Below are positions 33,311 through 43,934 of a DNA stretch of 64,000 nt, piece after piece. The first letter of the stretch is position 1. The number at the start of each line of letters is the position of its first letter. A program made the translations under genes and the position numbers. The notes beneath the pieces were generated by a model. The model saw only the letters and a list, made by a program, of their open reading frames with translations. It searched no databases and had not been told where the DNA came from. The stretch is from Schizochytrium sp. CCTCC M209059 (Eukaryota > Sar > Bigyra > Thraustochytrida > Thraustochytriidae): NCBI GenBank assembly GCA_000818945.1, contig KN805381.1:229035-293034 (forward strand), read 5' to 3'.

Positions 33311-36300
33311 ATGTCTCGCCTGGACAACGACAGCGACAACGACGCCGAGTGCGCGCTGCGTTTTCACGGGTCACGCACGCTTAGAAACCCATAGTAGAGC
33401 CAATCAATGTACTGACTGACGTGACGGCACAGATGTTGAAGAGTACCTCGTCCAAGTAGCCCGCGTCAACAGGGCCGACCCCGTCGCAACAGGTCAACGC
33501 GGAGGCGTGCCGCTAAGCTCGGGCGAGATCGAACGCCTTCGCCGCGAAGACTTTGAAAAACGCAGAAAACTACGCCTTATCCAGGTCCGCGAGCAAGCAA
33601 AAACAATCGCCATCGCTCGAAGGCAAAACTTTATCGAAGACATTGATCGCAAACGTGCACAAGAAAAGGAGCGTCGACGCAAAGCTTGGGAAGCCCAACA
33701 ACGCGAGAAAATACAACGCTGCACCCAAGAGTACAAACTGTCCCTCGCGGCCATCGGAAATGCTCATCTCGAAGCCCAGCAGCACGCAACCCGAACCCAA
33801 GCCGAAAAGGCTCGCAAAAAAGCACTCCACGCTCGCGCACGCATCAAAGAGGATGCACGCCACAAAGCTGCACTTCTCACACAACGCCAGGAAAAGGCGG
33901 CTCAAACATTTTTCGTGCACAAAGCTCAGGAAGAGCATCGCCGTCTTGTACGTGAATACATCTCGGACGAACATCGTGCCAAAGCCAGACGCAATGCCCA
34001 CGCAACTGAAAAGGCTAGACAACGTGCTCTTGCATCACAGGCCGCCGCCGAGGCAGCCCAAGCCGCAGCCTTGCGCCGTCGTGACCGCGTCATTGATATT
34101 TCAGCCACCGTACCCAATGTCGCCACGCGTCTCCAGGACTTTGCCGCCACTCGCTTCCACGCCTCGCTTACACAACACGCACCCGCTCACAATCTCCCCG
34201 TAGATAATCGATCTCGTGACGCACGCGATGCCCTCGAAACAAGCTCAGATGCCGATTTCGACAACGCTCGCACCACCCCTCGCGACGCCTTCGAGGCCGC
34301 GACTGTACTCAATCGGAACATCCAAGACCGCGTCGCTTCTGAATCTCACCAAAGGGCAGAACACGAAGCCCTCGCGGCCCAGCGCGGTCGCCAGGCCTTG
34401 CAGGAGGTGCGGGCCGTGAGGGAACAACAAGATCTACAAGACGCTCTCGACGCTCTTCGCAAGGAAGAAATTTCCTCAAACTCGCGCGACGTTGTGCAAA
34501 AGATTCGCAATTCATGGCAGAAACGAACTGCCCTCGACGATCACAAGCGCAAGCTCCAGCAGCGCATTTTTGAGCAGAATTTTGTTCAAGCTGCACCTTC
34601 ACCGTCCCCGTCGGCAACCTTTGCCAAGCAGACATCAACATCTGCGCGTCCTCAGCCAGAAATCCTTCATGTTATTCCGGAGACAGAACTGCTCAACCAA
34701 AATCTCTTGGCTAGTAGTACTTCTGCTGCGGACGACTCGCGCGTCGAGTCACCAAACGAGGTCAGTCAGGTGCCCGAAAAAACGACCCCGCCTTCCCCGA
34801 TCGGCGCCGACGAAGGCGAGCGTCTTGCGCATCATGATTTGCGTCCGTCTAAAAGCAACAATGCTGCTGGTGATGCTGCTCCTGCTGCTTTCGATCAGCG
34901 TGCTCACGACCTTTTCGACACCTCGGCTGCGGCAGATCAATCTGTGTCCAGTATTGCCATTCCCACTGCGCCACCTCAACACTCCATGACCCATTCCAGC
35001 GGAATTCAAGATGATGAAAACAGCGATAGCGATGAGGAAATCGATGAGGAAACGCGGGCGCTTCTCGAAGCTTCTCGAAAGGCCCGCAAGCGCGGTAATC
35101 AGAGTGTTCAGGCCATTCTGAAAATGGGTCAATCATTTCTCGAGGGAAGCGCCACTGACTACACGTCCTCCACAAATGGCAACCGTCGATCCGGTCGTGC
35201 CGACACCACCACCACCACAGATGATGACAATGACGTGGACAAGAGTACCATCAAGGGGCGCCCGTTTCGAGTGCCGCGCAATGTCACCTCGTCCTCCTCT
35301 TCTCCCACCGGCGAGTCTTCCTCCGTGTCGTCCACGGATCTTTCCCTCCACGCGCGAGCTGCTGCGGCCGCCTCGGCGGCAGCGCGTGCAGCTGCAGACG
35401 CCGCAGCGCAACACGCTCGAAATCAAACATCCTCATTTCCCACGCGCGAGCAGCTCGAGCAGTCACTTACGCGCTTCCTTCTCGGAGATGACAGTGACAT
35501 CGACCAAGACGAGGACGACGACATCGACGCTGACCAAAATGACAGAGTCTCGTCTGTTGCCGACTATCTCACGCGCGAGCATGTTGGTCTCAACGCTTCC
35601 TTTGTATCATCGACATCATCGGATCGTTCCTGGGAGCCTCGTCGAGCGCCGGGCGAGCGCCCTGGCGCTCTCAACGATCTCGCCATTTCCGTTCTCAGAG
35701 ATCTCGAGGCTCGCCCTGCCCGAAGTGCTTTGCAAGCGTCATTTTCTGTTGCATCCTCGGAAGTATCTTCGCTCCGCCAGTTTCCTCTTTCTCCGAGCTC
35801 GCGTCCATCCACTGCGGCCGGTCTCGGACAATCGCGCGGTCCTCTGCAGGATGGCGACATCGAAGACCTTATTGTCCACGATGATTCGTGGAAAGACTCG
35901 GCCGCTTTGACTGATTGGATTCATCAAGTTGAGACTGCTCTTCATAACCAAGAAGAAGAAGAGCATGACAATATAGAGCCGTCTTCGGCAAGCAACAAAG
36001 GCATCTCTTCTTCCGCCAAGGACCTTCATTCAGTTCAGGCCGCGGCCGACGCTTCTGCGCCGGCACAGGCATCTCAAGAGGCCAACGTCGAGGATCTCAT
36101 CGTTGAGGACGACGGATGGAAGGACGATGAGCGCTTTGCTTCCTTCACAGCTGACCTCGCTCAATACTTTGAGACATCCAACACCCCTGTCTCGCAATCG
36201 CGAGGCACGCCGCGTCAGGTGTTTTTAACACAATCCGGCGATCAAGATGATCGAGAAGTCCTGGCAACTCCCGAAGAGTCCGTCGCCAGCGAGACCCCAT

Positions 36301-38240
36301 CCCTAGTGCAAACTGCATCAAAACCAACGCCGCCAAACACGGAGGCCAGAGTAAATCGCGCGCTGCAGACACCAACAATGGATGCTAAATTTGATGACCT
36401 CGATGCTCGCATTCAATCTGCAGCTCGTGCTGCTCGTGCTGCTCGTGCTCCTCCTGCATCGTCTCCGGACGTGGCAGCTCGTCAAACCCCGACTCAGAAA
36501 GCGCAAGACATGACGACGCCGCCAAACACGGAGGCCAGAGTGCATCGCGCGCTGCAGACACCAACAATGGATGCTAAATTTGATGACCTCGATGCTCGCA
36601 TTCAATCTGCAGCTCGTGCTGCTCGTGCTCCTCCCGCATCGTCTCCGGACAGGGCAGCTCATCAAACCCCGACTCAGAAAGCGCAAGACATGACGACGCC
36701 ACCAAACACGGAGGCCAGAGTGCATCGCGCGCTGCAGACACCAACAATAGATGCTAAATTTGATGACCTCGATGCTCGCATTCAATCTGCAGCTCGTGCT
36801 GCTCGTGCTCCTCCCGCATCATCTTCGGACGTAGCAGCTCATCAAACCCCGACCCCAAAAGCGCAAGATATGACGACGCCTCCAGACACGGAGGCCAGAG
36901 TGCATCGCGCTCTACAGTCGCCAACAATGGATGCCAAATTTGATGACCTCGAAGCACGTCTCCGCTCGGCTGAACGCGCAGCTCACGCGGGCCTCGAATC
37001 GCCAAACGAAGACAGAGACGCGAGTCTTTTAATCTTTGAGGGAAATGAAACATCGAGCCACACAGAGCTTGATGCGTCACCAGCACGCCACTTGAAAGTG
37101 GCCGTGGATTCGCCGCCGTCGACCGCCACTGCCGCACAGTCCAGCAAAAGCAGCCTCGACTCTCTGGAACAGGTACAGCGTGCGCTTAAAACCGCACGCG
37201 AGGAACTCCGCGCCGCCGCAGCCCTCCGCGAGTCTCCAAATGAAATCACCTTTGGCAGTCTCTTGGACCCATCTGCTGATATCAATCTTGGACTTTCTGA
37301 TTCCACAGCTCCTCATCTCGAGGCATCGCCTCCGCTACCCGCCACATCCAGCGAAGATGAGAAAAACAAGGATGCCGGTAACATCAAAGATGACTCTGCA
37401 CTGGCCTTTCACGAGGAACTCTTTGGCATCTCTGTCACGGAAGAGCTCGACAATGAGAGTCTTGAAAGTCCAGTACCTTTGTCGAGTCATCTTCCTCCCA
37501 GTCTGGAACGTGAAAGAAACGCAGAAACTACCCAAGATCAAAATGATGATCATGATGCTAAAGATCGAGCCATGTCGCCAAAACGCGACGTCGAAGAGGA
37601 TAACGAGGAGCTTGACTCCCTGTCTTCGCCTCCACCATCGCCCAAGCCGACCAAGCGACACTCACCTCAGGCCTTCGCGGTGAATTTTTCGAGCGATAAT
37701 GCAGACGAGTTGCTCGTGAGAATGCCACAAAGTCCAACGCGAGCCGACCTTGAGCGACAACGACGCCAACAGAAACCGCCAACGCCAGACTTGCTCCAGG
37801 AAGAACACGAAAGCGCGTCTGGCGCCGTGGCTTTTGCGGTAGACATTCGACCTCCAGCAGAGTCCGACGATGCTCGCTCGCGTGCCTTTCAGGAGCGATC
37901 TGCACGACGTGCTGCAGAGGCACAAGAGCGAGCGCGTCGCAAGGAAGCCGCAAATGCGCAGCGTCGAAAGAGTCAGTCTCCGCCATCGCAACCACCTCCA
38001 CCTCGCGCCGAGTCAAACTCCTCTGAATCTGCACGCGGACCTGCTCGCGCGAGCTTTGGTCAGCGCGTTGCTGTGGACCCTCGCGAGCAGCGCGCTCGAA
38101 CAGCTCGACTTTTCCGGAAGCTTCCTGAAGTTCGTCAGCGCGAGCAAGAAGAAGCGCAGCGTCGTCAAGCAGAGGAAAGGCGACAGCGCGTGCGAAAGAT
38201 GGAGGAAGAGCGTCGCAAGGTTCTCTTTCGTAAACGTTAA
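33311..38240 (+). CDS. CEP295-like centriolar protein
   Basis: The long reading frame contains LSSGEIERLRREDFEKRRK then LRLIQVREQ, very close to the CEP295/Ana1 signature at the N-terminus of human CEP295 (LSPNEEAF...KEDYERRRKLRLLQVREQ). An Arg/Lys/Glu-rich helix follows. CEP295 stabilises new centrioles and drives their conversion to centrosomes. The middle is disordered, with two copies of EDLIVxDDxWKD (about 35860-35900 and 36090-36125) and four tandem about 60-residue repeats (about 36328-36990). The C-terminus is basic coiled coil. The frame enters without an ATG. A proposed start at 33311 with an intron 33360-33432 (weak GTTTTC donor, GGCACAG acceptor) keeps phase and gives 1618 residues. 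An alternative is ATG 33433 with an intron 33443-33492. The exact 5' end is uncertain. Confidence 0.75.
36328..36990 (+). repeat. Four tandem about 180-bp coding repeats in the CEP295-like gene
   Basis: Units begin near 36328, 36517, 36697 and 36877. The core peptide is TEARVHRALQTPTMDAKFDD followed by LDARIQSAARAARAPPAS. Unit 1 is 9 bp longer (an extra Ala-Arg-Ala). Unit 4 diverges at its end. A degenerate fifth relative (VQRALKTAREEL) lies near 37170. Copies are nearly identical at the DNA level, pointing to recent amplification in frame. Confidence 0.9.
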
Positions 38241-38899
38241 CGTCGAGAACTTTGTTTCTTCTTCGCTTACATCTTTGGTTTCTTTTTTCCTTGCTCGATG
38301 CTTGGGTCCGAGAGTTTGCTTGCTCTCGCGATATGCATACATTCATCCTTCAATGCAGCCCTCCCATTCGTCTCAGCAGCCAATTCCTCTTTTTTCTCTC
38401 TTCATCTAACTAGAACCTTGCAGCATTCTGTCCTCAAGAGCCTCCATTTTTTATTCCTTTTGTTTGTTCAAGGAGCGCTCAGGGGATAATTACATGGTGA
38501 CAAACAGGACAACGTTGCAGATTTCCCGCTGTAGAACTCTAGGCCTAGTCATCAGACTCGAAATTGGTAAAAATAAAAGTAACCAACGCAAGAAAATGCC
38601 TTGTAGGCGTTGTAATTTCAACATTCACGTTTTCCGCGTTTCGTATGGATAATGATTCAGTGTTATTGATTTGACTGTGAGAAATCCACGCAGAGTTCAA
38701 TCTATCAAAGCGCGACGTCGCCAGCTAGCGAGGGAGCCTACAGCCTCGGAGGCCACTTGTCTCGCGCGCACAAGCAACCTCGAGCGCAAGTCTGGGCCTG
38801 GGTGAAGCACGAAAGGCAAAGGCCGAGCCGGGCAGACAGCGTGACTGCGGAAAGCTCGCTCGCTCGCTCGCTCGCTAACTCGATCTCTTGACGCACGGC
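38241..38899. promoter_or_regulatory. Intergenic region and GCTC repeat before the GDP-mannose transporter
   Basis: About 660 bp between two + strand genes. Its last part has six copies of GCTC (38854-38877) ending 22 nt before the ATG, so the repeat is probably in the 5' UTR or core promoter. No gene is supported. Confidence 0.4.
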
Positions 38900-40225
38900 A
38901 TGTGGACGAACGCGCTCGCGCAGAGCCCGCTCGCGCAGCGAGCGGCGCGTAGAGCGCGAGACGCTCTCGGCCTCAATCCTAACGCCAGAAGTAATGGCGT
39001 ACTGCAGCAACGCCAGCGTAAGCCGTCGCAAAGCGATGTCGAGGAGGACCCGCTTCTTCTGCAGCACCACCACAAGCAGTCGCCTGCTGCTGCTGGCGTG
39101 GGCGGGAGCTTTGCCAAGAAAGCTAAATCCGAGCACAGCAAGTCAAGCAGTCGAACCTCGAGCGCTGGAGTCGGAGATGAAAGCAGTCTCATCTCTGTCA
39201 AAGTCGAGGATCCGGAGAGCGGCAGCGAATCAGAGAGCTTTCACAGCGATGCGTCTTCGACCATTGTATCCAAGGACCGGCCCAGGTCTAAGCGCCACTA
39301 CCCAGTCACCTCGTGTCTTTTGTACTCTCTCTCTTCCATCTCCATGGTGATAGGCAACAAGCTTATCCTTTCGACCTTTAATTTCAAGTACGAAATGGTG
39401 CTGTTGCTCGCGCAAAATCTCATTTCACTCTCCCTCCTTCGACTCGCACGAGCGCTTGGCTGGTACACATTTGAGGACTTTGAGCTTCGCAAGGCGCTCA
39501 GGTGGTTCCCACTCAACTTTTTCTTTGTCGGCATGCTTCTCACGGGGTTCTACAGCCTACAGCTCCTTAGCGTGCCCATGATGACCATCTTCAAAAATTC
39601 GACAAACATCATCGTCACGCTTGGCGACTACCTCATGTATGGTCAGACCGTCACGCCCGGGATTATTGCTTGTCTCGTTCTCATGGTGGCAGCCGCTGCT
39701 TTTGCTGCGGCCAACGACATCACCGTTGACCGCCTCGGTATCAGTTGGGCTATCTGTAACTGTTTTGTATCGGCGGGCTACGTGCTCTACATGCCCAAGG
39801 CCATGAAGGGGACGGACCTCAGCAGCTTTGGCAAAGTGTACTACAACAGCTCTCTCTCCATTCCTCTTGTTCTTTTGCTCGACATGGTTGCCTTTGGTGA
39901 TATTGCCGCCTTCACATCGTCCTCTGAAGTTTACGGTGCCTACCTTACCATTCCATTTCTGAGCGTCGTTCTTTTCAGTGGCTGCATCGGTTTTGCGATT
40001 AGCTTGGCATCCTTCAATTGCGTGCGTCAGACCTCGCCAACCACCTATTCCATGGTCGGCTCCATGAACAAGATCCCACTCTCCATTCTCGGCGTTATCA
40101 TCTTTAAAACGCCGCTCACCTTCAAGTCCTCCGTCTTTGTTACCATCTCGCTGCTTTCTGGAATCCTTTACGCTTACACCAAAGCTCAGCATGCAAAATC
40201 TGCTCACCGAAAGTCTGCAAAATGA
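38900..40225 (+). CDS. Golgi GDP-mannose (nucleotide-sugar) transporter
   Basis: 441 residues from the ATG at 38900; a TTG lies four codons earlier but is not a plausible eukaryotic start. The cytosolic N-terminus (about 1-135) is Ser/acid-rich. About ten membrane helices follow, from SCLLYSLSSISMVIGNKLIL to the C-terminus. The fold is the SLC35/DMT family. TTYSMVGSMNKIPLS contains GSMNK (387-391), the counterpart of the GALNK motif that contacts GDP-mannose in yeast Vrg4 and plant GONST1, and FKNSTNIIVTLGDYLMYG matches the family's FRRSTNLIVAIGE/FKNLTNI-type helix. It would import GDP-mannose into the Golgi in exchange for GMP, supplying enzymes such as the GT15 domain in this window. GDP-fucose or dual specificity is possible. 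Confidence 0.85.
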   Translation: MWTNALAQSPLAQRAARRARDALGLNPNARSNGVLQQRQRKPSQSDVEEDPLLLQHHHKQSPAAAGVGGSFAKKAKSEHSKSSSRTSSAGVGDESSLISVKVEDPESGSESESFHSDASSTIVSKDRPRSKRHYPVTSCLLYSLSSISMVIGNKLILSTFNFKYEMVLLLAQNLISLSLLRLARALGWYTFEDFELRKALRWFPLNFFFVGMLLTGFYSLQLLSVPMMTIFKNSTNIIVTLGDYLMYGQTVTPGIIACLVLMVAAAAFAAANDITVDRLGISWAICNCFVSAGYVLYMPKAMKGTDLSSFGKVYYNSSLSIPLVLLLDMVAFGDIAAFTSSSEVYGAYLTIPFLSVVLFSGCIGFAISLASFNCVRQTSPTTYSMVGSMNKIPLSILGVIIFKTPLTFKSSVFVTISLLSGILYAYTKAQHAKSAHRKSAK

Positions 40226-40661
40226 CGACACCGCGGGAGAACTGCTGGCCTCTTTCGTTGTTCTTGTCGACGGATCAGTGTACCCTACTTATCTTATACA
40301 ATCCTGGCTCCTGAATGTATACTACTACGTATCAAATGTACTCAAACAAACCAGTCTCTTTTACTTGCCTGTTCTACATCCTCCTCCAAGATGACTGTCC
40401 TGACAATCTTTGCATCATTTAGATGTTTACTACATCATGATGAAACCACTCTCCTCCTCTATTGCCTTTTACCCCCCCCCCCCCCAAAGAATAGAAAAAA
40501 ACATGCTGACGTCGTAGGTATTGCCAAGCCTCATACGATCATTACTTATCCTCTTCGCCTCGTCTTCCTCTTCTTCTTTCCCTCGGAGCTGCTGCCGCCC
40601 CCGAGTGCCCGAGTGCGTGCGCCCGCTCTCCCGCGTGCTGCCCTCATCGTAGACAGAGCCC

Positions 40662-40711
<50 letters not shown>

Positions 40712-41426
40712 TAATTAATCAACTGGGCGAAAAAAGGAGAACATTGAGGAAGACTCCGAAGAAGAAGAAGTAGAAGAAGAGGGAGAAGGAGAAGAAGAAA
40801 ATCGCGAATAGGATAGATACATCCACACCATCCTCGCGCGCAGTCTAGCCTCGTCTCGTTTCGTCTCGCCGCGCCTCGTCTCGTCTCGCCGGCAGCACCG
40901 CGCGAGCGAGCGAGCGAGCGTCGGCCCTGCGCGGCGCTGCGCTGCAGGGCGCGCTGCTTCGGCCGGAGCGAACGAGCGCCGAGAGCCCGGACGGAACGTT
41001 GGCGAAAAACGCAGAGCCCGAAGCCGCCGCGCGGCAAGCGCGCGCGAGGAGGGGCAGCGCGGCAGCGTGGACGTCGCGGTACTCTTCGTACAGCCCGCCC
41101 GCGGGCCTCAGGTGAGGCAGGTTGACCTGCGTCAAGTCGAATCGAGTCGAGGAGAGGAGAGTCGGCCGACGGCAAGCGCTCCGGTGAACGAACCCGGCAC
41201 GAACGCAGCACAGGACCTCTTCCGCTCCACGAGCCGCCGAGCCAGCTTTCCAGTGCCGCGACGTACGATACTACGAAAAGCGGAAGAAGAAAAAAGAACA
41301 AGTACCTTGCCACTCTCGTGACGCCTCGAGTTTCCTTCTCGATTAATCGCGCGTAAACATCCAAACCCTTATACGTGCTCAAACACCCAGGCAAGTTCTC
41401 CGCTATCGTGTCCGTGCGCATCGACG
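40226..41426. promoter_or_regulatory. Intergenic region upstream of CUL3 with poly-C, AATC and GAGC repeats
   Basis: About 1.2 kb. Contains a run of 14 C (40472-40485), an AATC array (40661-40722), a GA-rich stretch (about 40750-40800), a CGTCT/CGCCT-rich stretch (about 40850-40890) and four to five GAGC units (40903-40920). No coding region is supported; the CUL3 promoter and 5' UTR should lie in the right half. Confidence 0.45.
40661..40722. repeat. AATC tetranucleotide array
   Basis: About 12 copies of CAAT/AATC ending in two AATT variants. Confidence 0.93.
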
Positions 41427-43685
41427 ATGCAGGGCAGCCGCGTGGAAAATGGAACCGGGGCCTCGAGGACCAGCACAGGGACCCGGCCAAGCGGCGTGAT
41501 CCGGCCGTTTAGGTCTCCACAGCGCATGGACGCCGCGCAGGCGGATCGCGTCCTGCAAGACCTCAAGCTCGCCATCCAGGAAATCCACAAACAGAACGCA
41601 AGCCAGCTCAGCTTCGAAGAGCTGTACAGGAACGCGTACAACCTAGTCCTGCACCGGCATGGCGAAACGCTGTACCACGGCATCGAGAGTGAGGTCACTG
41701 CCTATCTCAAGACCCTGGGCGAGACCGTGGCACGAGCGCCCGACGATTTGCTCCTCGTAGAACTCGTGCAGCAGTGGCGCACACACACCACCACAATGAC
41801 CATGATTCGCGACATCCTCATGTACATGGACCGCACGTTCGTGCTTCAAGAGCGCAAGGAGCCCGTCTACGAACTCGGCCTGCGCATCTTCAAGGAGGAA
41901 GTCGCGTGGCACAAAAACGTACGAGGCCGTGTGCAGCACATGCTTCTCACAAGCATCGAGGCCGAGCGCCACGGTGAACTGATCGACCGCGATGTCATTC
42001 GCGCCGTTCTCCAAATGCTCGTCGAGCTCGGCATCAACTCGCCCACCGTGTACGAGGACGACTTCGAGGCCGCATTCTTGGCCGAAACACAAAAATTCTA
42101 CCGACACGAAGCAAACGAGTACATGCAGGTCAACACTTGCCCAGACTACGTTCACAAGGCCGAAAAACGTCTCGAGGAAGAGCGCGCTCGCGCCAAGACC
42201 TACTTGCAGCCCTCCACGGAAGCCAAGCTTATCCGCATCGTCTCTGAGGAAATGGTCGCAAAGCATGCCGAACATCTCGTGTCCATGCCGAACAGCGGCT
42301 GCCGTGCCATGCTCGAGCAAGACAAGCTCGACAGCCTTAACAGCATGTACCGTCTCTTCGATTTTATGAACTGTAGAGATCACATTCGCAAGTGTCTCTT
42401 GGAGTACACCAAGGAAGCCGGCGAACGCCTCGTTGATGACCAGGACTCGGACAAAAAGCCCGTCGAGTTTGTCGGCGAGCTTCTCGATCTCCAAGCAAAG
42501 TGCGATCGCATCATCAAGGAGGCCTTCAAGGACGACAAAGATTTCCAAAAGGCCATCAAGGAGGCCTTCGAGTTCTTTGTCAACAAGAATCAGCGATGTG
42601 CCCAGTACTTGTCCATGTATCTCGACGATCTCATGCGCAACAAATCTCGCGCCCAGCCCAGCAACGAGGCCGAGCTCAGCCTCAAGGTTGACAAAGTCGT
42701 CGTCATCTTTCGCTACCTTCAGGACAAGGACATCTTTGAAAACTTTTACAAGCAGCAGCTCGCCAAGCGCCTCCTCTCTGGACGATCCGTGTCCGAAGAC
42801 GCCGAGAGTAGCATCATTCGCAAGTTCAAGAGCGAGTGCGGCCAAATATTTACCTCAAAGCTTGAGGGCATGTTCAAGGACATGAAGCTCTCCAAAGAGA
42901 CCATGGAAAAGTATCGTGCAGCATGTCCGCGACCCGCAAACTCCACAGCTCCGGAGCTCAACGTCACTGTCCTTACTGCCGGATACTGGCCTTCGGAGCA
43001 GGTTATTCCGTGCGAGTTGCCGCCCGCTGTCGCCAGCGTGTGCGAGGAGTTTAGAACTTTTTATCTCAACTCACACAGCGGTCGTCGTCTTTCATGGCAG
43101 ACCAATCAAGGCACGGCCGATCTCAAGGCTATTCTTGGACCGGGACGTTCCCCGCACGAATTCAACGTGTCTACCTACCAAATGTGTGTCCTCATGCTCT
43201 TTAACCAAGCCGACTCGCTCTCGTTCCATGAGATTGAAACGAAGACACAAATCCCGGCCGCCGAGCTCAAGCGCCACCTTATTTCCCTTGCTGCGCCGCG
43301 CTATCGTATTCTTCTCAAGGATTCCACTCGTGGTGGCGTCGACGCCACCACCATCTTTGCGCTCAACAAAAACTTTTCGTCCAAGCACTACCGCGTGCGT
43401 GTTCAGCTCGTTTCCGCGCGTCAGAATCTTGGTACTGCTAAGCGCGGCGTGCCTGAGCAAGTCGAGGAGGATCGCAAGCACCTCATTGAGGCAGCCATCG
43501 TACGTATCATGAAGTCTCGCAAGCGTCTCGAGCACGCAGTTCTCGTCGCCGAGACGACGCGCCAGCTTTCCGAGCGATTCGCCCCTTCGCCTCAAGACAT
43601 CAAACGCCGGATCGAGTCTCTGCTCGAGCGCGAGTATCTCGAGCGCGACCCAGACGACCATCGCTCCTACCGCTATCTCGCGTAA
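41427..43685 (+). CDS. CUL3: Cullin-3, scaffold of BTB-type CRL3 ubiquitin ligases
   Basis: 752 residues, close to human CUL3 (768). The N-terminus VIRPFRSPQRMD plus LSFEELYRNAYNLVLHRHGE aligns without gaps to animal CUL3, and MIRDILMYMDRTFV follows; these are the cullin repeats that bind BTB adaptors. The cullin-homology region has FRYLQDKDIFENFYKQQLAK, ECGQIFTSKLEGMFKDM and VLTAGYWP, the RBX1-binding part. The C-terminal winged helix contains IVRIMKSRK with the neddylation lysine at residue 696 (codon 43512-43514), and ends YLERDPDDHRSYRYLA. The protein assembles RING ubiquitin ligases in cytosol and nucleus. It converges on the CS-domain gene across a TTC repeat. Assignment is very secure. 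Confidence 0.96.
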   Translation: MQGSRVENGTGASRTSTGTRPSGVIRPFRSPQRMDAAQADRVLQDLKLAIQEIHKQNASQLSFEELYRNAYNLVLHRHGETLYHGIESEVTAYLKTLGETVARAPDDLLLVELVQQWRTHTTTMTMIRDILMYMDRTFVLQERKEPVYELGLRIFKEEVAWHKNVRGRVQHMLLTSIEAERHGELIDRDVIRAVLQMLVELGINSPTVYEDDFEAAFLAETQKFYRHEANEYMQVNTCPDYVHKAEKRLEEERARAKTYLQPSTEAKLIRIVSEEMVAKHAEHLVSMPNSGCRAMLEQDKLDSLNSMYRLFDFMNCRDHIRKCLLEYTKEAGERLVDDQDSDKKPVEFVGELLDLQAKCDRIIKEAFKDDKDFQKAIKEAFEFFVNKNQRCAQYLSMYLDDLMRNKSRAQPSNEAELSLKVDKVVVIFRYLQDKDIFENFYKQQLAKRLLSGRSVSEDAESSIIRKFKSECGQIFTSKLEGMFKDMKLSKETMEKYRAACPRPANSTAPELNVTVLTAGYWPSEQVIPCELPPAVASVCEEFRTFYLNSHSGRRLSWQTNQGTADLKAILGPGRSPHEFNVSTYQMCVLMLFNQADSLSFHEIETKTQIPAAELKRHLISLAAPRYRILLKDSTRGGVDATTIFALNKNFSSKHYRVRVQLVSARQNLGTAKRGVPEQVEEDRKHLIEAAIVRIMKSRKRLEHAVLVAETTRQLSERFAPSPQDIKRRIESLLEREYLERDPDDHRSYRYLA

Positions 43686-43729
43686 CGCTGAATCTCTATC
43701 TCTCTTTCTTTTTCCTTTTTCCTTTCTGC

Positions 43730-43926
43730 TTCTTCTTCTTCTTCTTCTTCTTCTTCTTCTTCTTCTTCTTCTTCTTCTTCTTCTTCTTCTTCTTCTTCTT
43801 CTTCTTCTTCTTCTTCTTCTTCTTCTTCTTCTTCTTCTTCTTCTTCTTCTTCTTCTTCTTCTTCTTCTTCTTCTTCTTCTTCTTCTTCTTCTTCTTCTTC
43901 TTCTTCTTCTTCTTCTTCTTCTTCTT
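43730..43926. repeat. TTC/GAA trinucleotide array, about 65 copies
   Basis: About 196 bp of nearly perfect TTC lies between the stop codons of the convergent CUL3 and CS-domain genes, so it is probably in one or both 3' UTRs. On the minus strand it reads as GAA and gives an artificial poly-Glu frame. Long GAA/TTC tracts are known to form triplex DNA and hinder transcription. Confidence 0.97.
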
Positions 43927-43934
43927 TCATATTA

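Noticed and set aside
33507..33509. GTG as start codon of the CEP295-like gene
   Set aside because: GTG is not a normal eukaryotic start and the frame is open further upstream; a spliced upstream ATG is more likely.
36328..36990. Regularly spaced repeats suggestive of a CRISPR-like array
   Set aside because: Units are about 180 bp, in frame, and encode protein; there are no short repeats with unique spacers, and the genome is eukaryotic.
41643..42845. 400-residue antisense frame within CUL3
   Set aside because: Shadow of the strongly conserved CUL3 coding strand; no independent support.
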